A stretch of 64,000 bases of DNA from contig VXBP01000230.1 of NCBI GenBank assembly GCA_013400115.1, positions 68,024 through 132,023 of the forward strand, read 5' to 3'. The notes below the pieces were generated by a model that saw only the letters and a program-made list of their open reading frames with translations, was not told the DNA's origin and ran no database searches. Of this stretch, positions 59,169 through 64,000 are shown piece by piece; positions within the stretch are counted from its first letter, which is position 1; each line of letters opens with the position of its first letter. This stretch comes from Rhinopomastus cyanomelas. Lineage: Eukaryota; Chordata; Aves; Bucerotiformes; Rhinopomastidae. The translations under genes were made by a program, and so were the position numbers.

Positions 59169-59289
59169 CAAAGACAGTCAGCTCTGCCGGGTCGCTGTCT
59201 CGCTCCCCCACCATGTTTGTTCCAACACAAGTGTACATGCCGGCATCGCTTTTCCTTGTGTTGGAGATCATCAGCTTCCCGCCACGTAT
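59169..59289 (-). CDS. ROBO2: ROBO2 exon: second half of Ig domain 2
   Basis: Encodes IRGGKLMISNTRKSDAGMYT, then CVGTNMVGERDSDPAELTVF. It holds the DAGxYxC signature and second disulfide cysteine of Ig2. The acceptor is GAAACAG/ATACG (phase 0). The donor is TTTG/GTAGGA, weaker than consensus at +4 and ending in phase 1, the usual phase at Ig domain borders. The first G joins AG of the next exon to give Glu (VF-E-RPTF). A minus-strand CR1 ends only about 40 bp upstream of the acceptor. Confidence 0.97.
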
Positions 59290-60262
59290 CTGTTTCAAAA
59301 CAATGAAGATCTCTTTAACTTCAGATAAAACCACAGAATCACAGAACATCAGGGATTGGAAGGGACCTCAAAAGATCATCCAGTCCAATCCCCCCACCAC
59401 AGCAGGATCACCTAGATCCAGTTGCACAGGGACATGTCCAGGTGGGTTTTAAACATCTCCAGAGAAGGAGACTCCACAACCCCCCCTGGGCAGCCCCTTC
59501 CAGTGCTCTGTCACCCTCACCGTGAAGAAGTTCCTTCTCCTATTGACGTGGAACCTCCTCTGCTCCAGCTCACACCCGTGACACTAATAGTGAGAAGCTG
59601 AGCATTTAAGAACCAGGTCCCTTCACCCTTCGTGTTTCCCATTTGCCTGCACATGGTGTAATTTCTACTGATTTGCTAAGTTAGGTACTTCTGCTGGATC
59701 CTTTTTCATTTCATACATGGAATGGGACTGTCACTGAACTCCAACCAGTGTTGCCAGAAGCAGAAGTTGTTTAGGGTGTAACTTCAGCCTTCATCCAGAA
59801 TACACAACCCAATTACTACTCAACACATAGTACTACCAATAGCATCCTAATCTCATAGGTTTTTCCTCAGGGAGTATCTGTGTGCCTCACAGAGGTGGAC
59901 AATTATGTCTTTAAAACAGCTCTCTGATAGCCTCACTGCACTGAACTGAGGTGTTATGAGATCTAGAAAAGGTGAGAACAAGTTAGTCAGACATCCACCG
60001 AACCCTTCACTGAACAGAGCACATCACCCGACCAAATCTGCAGCTCTAATGCACCTCTGTTACACCTGTTATACAGATAAAGCATCAAGATGTTCACACT
60101 GGAGACCTCAACCTTTCCCTTCTCACTTGGGAAGGCTCAGAGAGGCCGACTGCCAAGAGGAACAATGAGTCTCTACAGGAAAGGCTATAAAGTTCTTTTC
60201 CACCCAACTACAGGGCTTCAGCGCAGACCCTGCATCTACAGCCAGCCACAAGTTGTACTCAC
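59290..60262 (-). other. ROBO2 intron within Ig2
   Basis: Shortest intron here (973 bp): one CR1 at 59,330-59,580 and unique DNA. Confidence 0.75.
59330..59580 (-). mobile_element. CR1 family A 3' end
   Basis: 250-bp copy; its 3' tail points at the Ig2 second-half exon, 40 bp away. Confidence 0.92.
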
Positions 60263-60420
60263 ACTGATCCGCTCTTCCCGGTCGTCAATACGGACTTTAT
60301 CTTTCTTCCAGTAGATGGTGGGCTCGGGGTGTCCCCGAGGCGGCTGGCATTCCAATATGGCAGGTTCTCCAGCTGCCACCACAACATCTGTAGGGTTCTG
60401 GCGGAAGTCATCCCGCAGCA
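60263..60420 (-). CDS. ROBO2: ROBO2 exon: first half of Ig domain 2
   Basis: First ROBO2 exon in the window (5' side). It encodes LRDDFRQNPTDVVVAAGEPA followed by ILECQPPRGHPEPTIYWKKD and ends DDREERIS. The Ig B-strand cysteine (LEC) and core tryptophan (YWKK) are present. The acceptor is GCCTCAG/TG and the donor AGT/GTGAGT. Two bases complete a split codon at the start and the end is phase 0. ROBO2 is a single-pass receptor for SLIT ligands on growing axons; Ig1 and Ig2 are the ligand-binding end. Ig1 should lie in the preceding exon, beyond the window. DDREERIS differs from my memory of the mammalian protein only at K/R. Confidence 0.97.
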
Positions 60421-60508
60421 CTGAGGCAAAACACAAAGGAAAGAAGAAGAACGTTACTGGAGGTGATGACATCATAAGGGGAGGGATTTTCTAACTTGGT
60501 TTTCACAA

Positions 60509-61003
60509 GATCACAGAACATTAGGGATTGGAAGAGACACCAAACAATCAGAGAATCATTAGAGATCGGAAGCGACCTTGAAAGATCATCTAGTTCAATC
60601 TCCCTGCCACAGCAGGATCACCTAGATCAGGCCACAGAGGAACACATCCAGGCGGGTTTTAAACATCATTAAGGATTGGAAGAGACCTCAATAGATCATC
60701 CAGTCCAATCCCCCCACCAGGTCTAGGATCACCTAGACCAAGTCACACAGGACCATATCCAGGAGGGTTTTAGATATCTCCAGAGAAGGAGACTCCACAA
60801 CACCCCTGGGCAGCCTCTTCCAGGGCTCTGTCACCCTCACCCTGAAGAAGTTCCTTCTCACATTCATGTGGAACCTCCTCTGTTCCAGCTTGCGCCCATT
60901 GCCCCTTGTCCTATCATTAGATGCCACTGAGCAGAGCCTGACACCCACCCTTCACATAGTTATAAACATTAACGTGGCCACCCCTCAGTCTCCTTTGACT
61001 AGC
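60509..61003 (-). mobile_element. Three stacked CR1 family A copies
   Basis: Ends at 60,509, 60,540 and about 60,667, the last running to 61,003. Its sense frame keeps RFHMNVRRNFFRVRVTEPWK and PSLEISKTLLDMVLCDLV, the best-preserved ORF2 C-terminus here. Confidence 0.92.
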
Positions 61004-61744
61004 ACTATCTGAACAACGTTGAAAGGACAGAGCAGTTAAGTCACCAGGCAGCACCAGCCAGCTCCTCGTGTAAATCAAGTTTCTACAAAGAAGGAGTAGG
61101 TCCAACTGGGCGGTTCAGTGCGTTAAAATGATACCCACTTCATCGTTATCCCTCCATGTGTGTCCTAGTCTCTAGGTTAATTGACATTCTTACAAACATA
61201 AAACTGAAAATAGAGCTGGATGAGCTACTGAACTAGAATTTAGGGCACTTCCCCTCCCTGAATTCCAGCTCCGCATGGCTTTCATTAAGCTCTAAAGCTG
61301 TTCTTGCCCTTAATGGAACCTGGGCCCTCTGAGAAATTAGAAACCACTGCATCCCGGTGAAGGGGCAAGTCGGGAAGGCTTCAGCAGCAATTGCTCAGCC
61401 TCGTTCCATAAGCAGAGATAATTCACTCCTCGCACTGTTAGTAAAACGTGCCCCGTTTGGAACGGAGTGTTTTTCTGTCCTGTAACGAGTCAGAAGAAAA
61501 CACGACGAACGCGTAGAAGAGCTGGTCTCTGAACGGGCTGAGGTGAGCGGGCTGCGCACTCACGCGCTCCAAACGACAGGAGAGGTAACTCCCCGCGTCC
61601 CCCACGTTGGGATACACAGGCAGCTCCCAGAGGAAGGAAGGAATTAATTGGAAGTTAATTCCTTTCCTGACGCACGCACAAAAAAGAGCGATTATTTAGG
61701 TCTTACTCTTGGAGCATAAAATAAAGAGACAGGACACATTTGTC

Positions 61745-62425
61745 AGCTGTCGCAGCTGGAAATTTGAGGTTTCTTGTCCTGAGGCACCGGGGAGTTGCTA
61801 TAGCAACTTGTGAAATGTTTTTCGCTCTGCAAAACACTAGAAGGATGGGTTGGGAGCTTCCACTTTCAGGTTTCCGGCTCCTCCTCCTTCTTGACTTCAC
61901 TTTCATCTGCTCTTCAGAGAGAGACTCATGGTACTGAGCTAGGAGCAGCAGCAATCTTGCCCTGGGATCATGGTGAATGGAGAGGCAACGGTGCCTCAAG
62001 GACCAGCGGAAGGCAGGTTTAGTCTGATTTCCATAGTTTGCTGGAATGCCACCAACTCCTCCCTCATTCATGGCCACAGGAATCAGCATTTGGAGGACCG
62101 GCTTGTAAGCACAAGGAACAGAGAGCTGGACTTACACAAGACTGAGCTGAGCAGTGTGTGCACGGGCTGAATGGGCTCCGTGTTTCCACACGGAGCAAGA
62201 AGTGCTGGAAGTCTCTTCCCTTTGAGGTGCTTGATTTGTCGCAGTTATGTAAGAACATGTGATTAATCTCTCTGTGTCTCTGTGTGGGGTTTCCCTGTGG
62301 GGTGAAAGAAACGTGTCCTGTTTTGTTTCCAAGCTGAGTTAATTTTGGTTTTTGCCTGCCAGTTGTAAGTGGTTTTGAACTCTCCTTGGTTTGTTTTTGT
62401 TTTGGCCCATTAACTAAATGAACCG
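61745..62425 (+). mobile_element. LTR-like dispersed repeat, copy 2
   Basis: Second, diverged copy in the same orientation, better matched at its right end. Partial matches such as GTACTGAGCTAGGAGCAGCAGC against GTACTGG-type sequence in copy 1 are weak. Confidence 0.45.
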
Positions 62426-62569
62426 GAGAATTTCGTCTCAGGATAAACCCCCTGACAGCAACAAATGCAGCTCTGGCAAGAGCCCAGAGTCTTCTCAGGT
62501 GCCACACCGAGAGATGCATTTTCTCCAACAGAAAACACCTCCACCCCATGAACATGTCTCACTGCTACA

Positions 62570-62719
62570 AACCACAGAACATTAGGGATTGGAAGGGACC
62601 TTGAAAGATCATAGAACCTTAGAATAATTAGGGATGGGAAGGCACCTTCAAAGATCATCCAGTCCAATCCTCTGCCACAGCAGGGTCACCCAGAATGAGT
62701 CACACAAGAACATTTCCAC
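62570..62719 (-). mobile_element. Two stacked CR1 family A ends
   Basis: A 50-bp piece runs into ATAGAACCTTAGAATAATTA, the tail of the second copy. Confidence 0.87.
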
Positions 62720-62884
62720 AGCAACTTAAAGGAAAGAATCAAAAATCAAGGTCGTACAAGCCCACACGTTTTAGGAAAGACCTTTACGTGTCCTGTGACC
62801 ACTAAGCTACACCGGGAGAAAGAGTATTTCTCTGCAGTGATACGTCCTCTTGCATGTAAGTAGCAGATGGATAAGCACCAAGCT

Positions 62885-62953
62885 GTGGTGGAGGGGCTGG
62901 ACTAGATGATCTTCCGAGGTCCCGTCCAATCCTTAATGTTCTGTGATTCTTCC
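62885..62953 (+). mobile_element. CR1 family A tail fragment
   Basis: GGACTAGATGATCTTCCGAG to TTCTGTGATTCTTCC. Confidence 0.84.
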
Positions 62954-63694
62954 ATTATTGTTACAGGCAAAAGAAACATTAATTGTTATTGGCCTGATTG
63001 TTTATACAATTACAGAACCTCGGTGCAAATCCATCACTGGCAAATCCCCAGAAAACCAGCAGATCCCAGAGCACAATTACTTCACATTACTGACTCCTAA
63101 CTCCTGGCAGCAGCATTAAGGGAAGCGTTTTCCTCGAGCATTTCACACGGCTCTGCAAAGCTGACAAATACAGTTTCTTGGGGTGAAACACAGCAAATTA
63201 CATTAACTTGCTCTGAATCATCCCAACAACTGTGAGGTTCCAATCAGCCTAAGAAACGAGGCTACAGGGTGATTTGATTTTATCACATTCCTTTACCCAA
63301 GTCCTCCTGCAAAGCTGGCTCTGCGATGGAAGACAGAACTGATGCTGCAAGGTTGACTTGATCTTGCTCTCTACCTCAGCACGTATGCGAGCCTTGAAAA
63401 GATGTATCTCAGCATCTCCATCTAAAGCTGTTCTGGAGAAAAGCTAAAAATGGTTGGAGCAAAATTAAATCGGGGAGAAAATAAAGCAGGGGCAGAAAGG
63501 CAAAGATAAGGCGAAACGTGTGCACACAAATCGAAGAGAGGAAACAGAGGGGAAGAGGGGGAATATTCTAACTTCTGGCAGAGGGGGAAAAAATAGCCAG
63601 ATAAAGGAAGGAAATGAGTAAGAATAAAAGCAGAGAGAAAAACAAGGTAAAAGGCAGCAGGCAGGGGCTGCCACTCCTGTTATTCAGTGCTTTT

Positions 63695-63788
63695 AGTCAC
63701 AGAACATTGGGGATTGGAAGGAACCTCGTAAGATCATCTAGTCCAATGCCCCTGCCAGAGCAGGATGACCTAGAGCAAGCTGAACAGG
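63695..63788 (-). mobile_element. CR1 family A 3' end
   Basis: Starts AGTCACAGAACATTGGGGAT. Confidence 0.87.
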
Positions 63789-64000
63789 AACTTGCACTAC
63801 TGCAGGAAGGACACAAAGCACAGACATGAATCTCATCAGCACAGTCATCCCAGTACGTCCCAACATCACCCTGACAGAGACAGCAGGCAAGAGGAAGGGT
63901 GCATTGGAAGGGGCTAGAGCACAAGACGATGAGCCTGGCTGTTACACTGGAGCAGCATGTACAGCCACAGAAGAAAGAAGCACCCACTGGAAGTCGAGTT

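Larger units (their letters stand above)
60421..64000 (-). other. ROBO2 intron upstream of Ig2 (partial)
   Basis: Upstream intron, continuing past the window. Stacked CR1s at 60,509-61,003, unique DNA at 61,010-61,740, an LTR-like repeat at 61,745-62,425, smaller CR1s, and purine-rich unique DNA at 63,440-63,690. I searched for an Ig1 exon and saw none. Confidence 0.7.

Noticed and set aside
166..60420. Assignment to ROBO1
   Set aside because: Residues such as NNNSITEQ, LTDRPPPIILQGP, NEFQGMDSES and VTFQRGDGGLMSNG fit ROBO2 and differ from ROBO1 as I remember it.
60733..60948. 71-codon minus-strand frame with a clear protein-like end
   Set aside because: It is the C-terminal end of CR1 ORF2 in a truncated retroelement, not a host gene.
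60421..64000. Search for the Ig1 exon upstream of Ig2
   Set aside because: No sequence resembling the Ig1 motifs on the minus strand; it should lie beyond the window.
1..64000. A novel multi-gene system, tRNA or rRNA
   Set aside because: All coding signal belongs to one gene; no clustered genes or RNA gene structures were seen.

Overview
This is a stretch of vertebrate, almost certainly bird, nuclear DNA. It carries the middle of one large multi-exon gene on the minus strand, the axon-guidance receptor ROBO2. Sixteen exons read from 60,420 down to 166 join in a consistent frame, with intron phases matching at every junction. They encode immunoglobulin (Ig) domains 2-5, three fibronectin type III (FN3) domains, the transmembrane segment and the start of the cytoplasmic tail, about 780 residues. 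Ig1 and the signal peptide lie beyond the right edge; most of the cytoplasmic tail lies beyond the left edge. I call ROBO2 rather than ROBO1 from remembered paralog-specific residues (for example LTDRPPPIILQGP, NEFQGMDSES, NNNSITEQ).

Three very short in-frame exons also appear, each with good splice sites and each at a phase-1 junction: 12 nt in the Ig3-Ig4 linker (39,184-39,195), 12 nt in the Ig4-Ig5 linker (26,156-26,167) and 27 nt just after the membrane segment (3,681-3,707). They are probably alternatively spliced microexons and are the most interesting content I found.

All else is intron. It is packed with truncated CR1 LINEs, the main evidence for a bird. Three CR1 families are labelled below by their 3' ends. 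Family A carries ATTAGGGATTGGAAGGGACC and is the commonest. Family B carries GGTTGGAAAAGACCCCTGGG. Family C carries CAGGGTTGGAAGGGACCTTA or similar old variants. A minus-strand CR1 starts with these strings on the given strand; a plus-strand CR1 ends with their reverse complement, often followed by ATTCTGTG-like tails. The abundance of family A makes me suspect a lineage with a CR1 expansion, such as woodpeckers, hornbills or hoopoes, but that is only a guess.

The introns also hold several minisatellites (periods about 11, 17, 21, 26, 31, 43 and 73-118 bp), two related LTR-like repeats (36,037-36,770 and 61,745-62,425), and AT-rich unique stretches with homeodomain-type motifs that could be conserved regulatory DNA. 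Two repeat arrays sit against ROBO2 splice sites: a palindromic TATA-rich array against the acceptor of the 7,595 exon, and a 26-bp array against the donor of the 20,278 exon. No other gene, tRNA, rRNA, CRISPR array or second protein-coding locus is supported.
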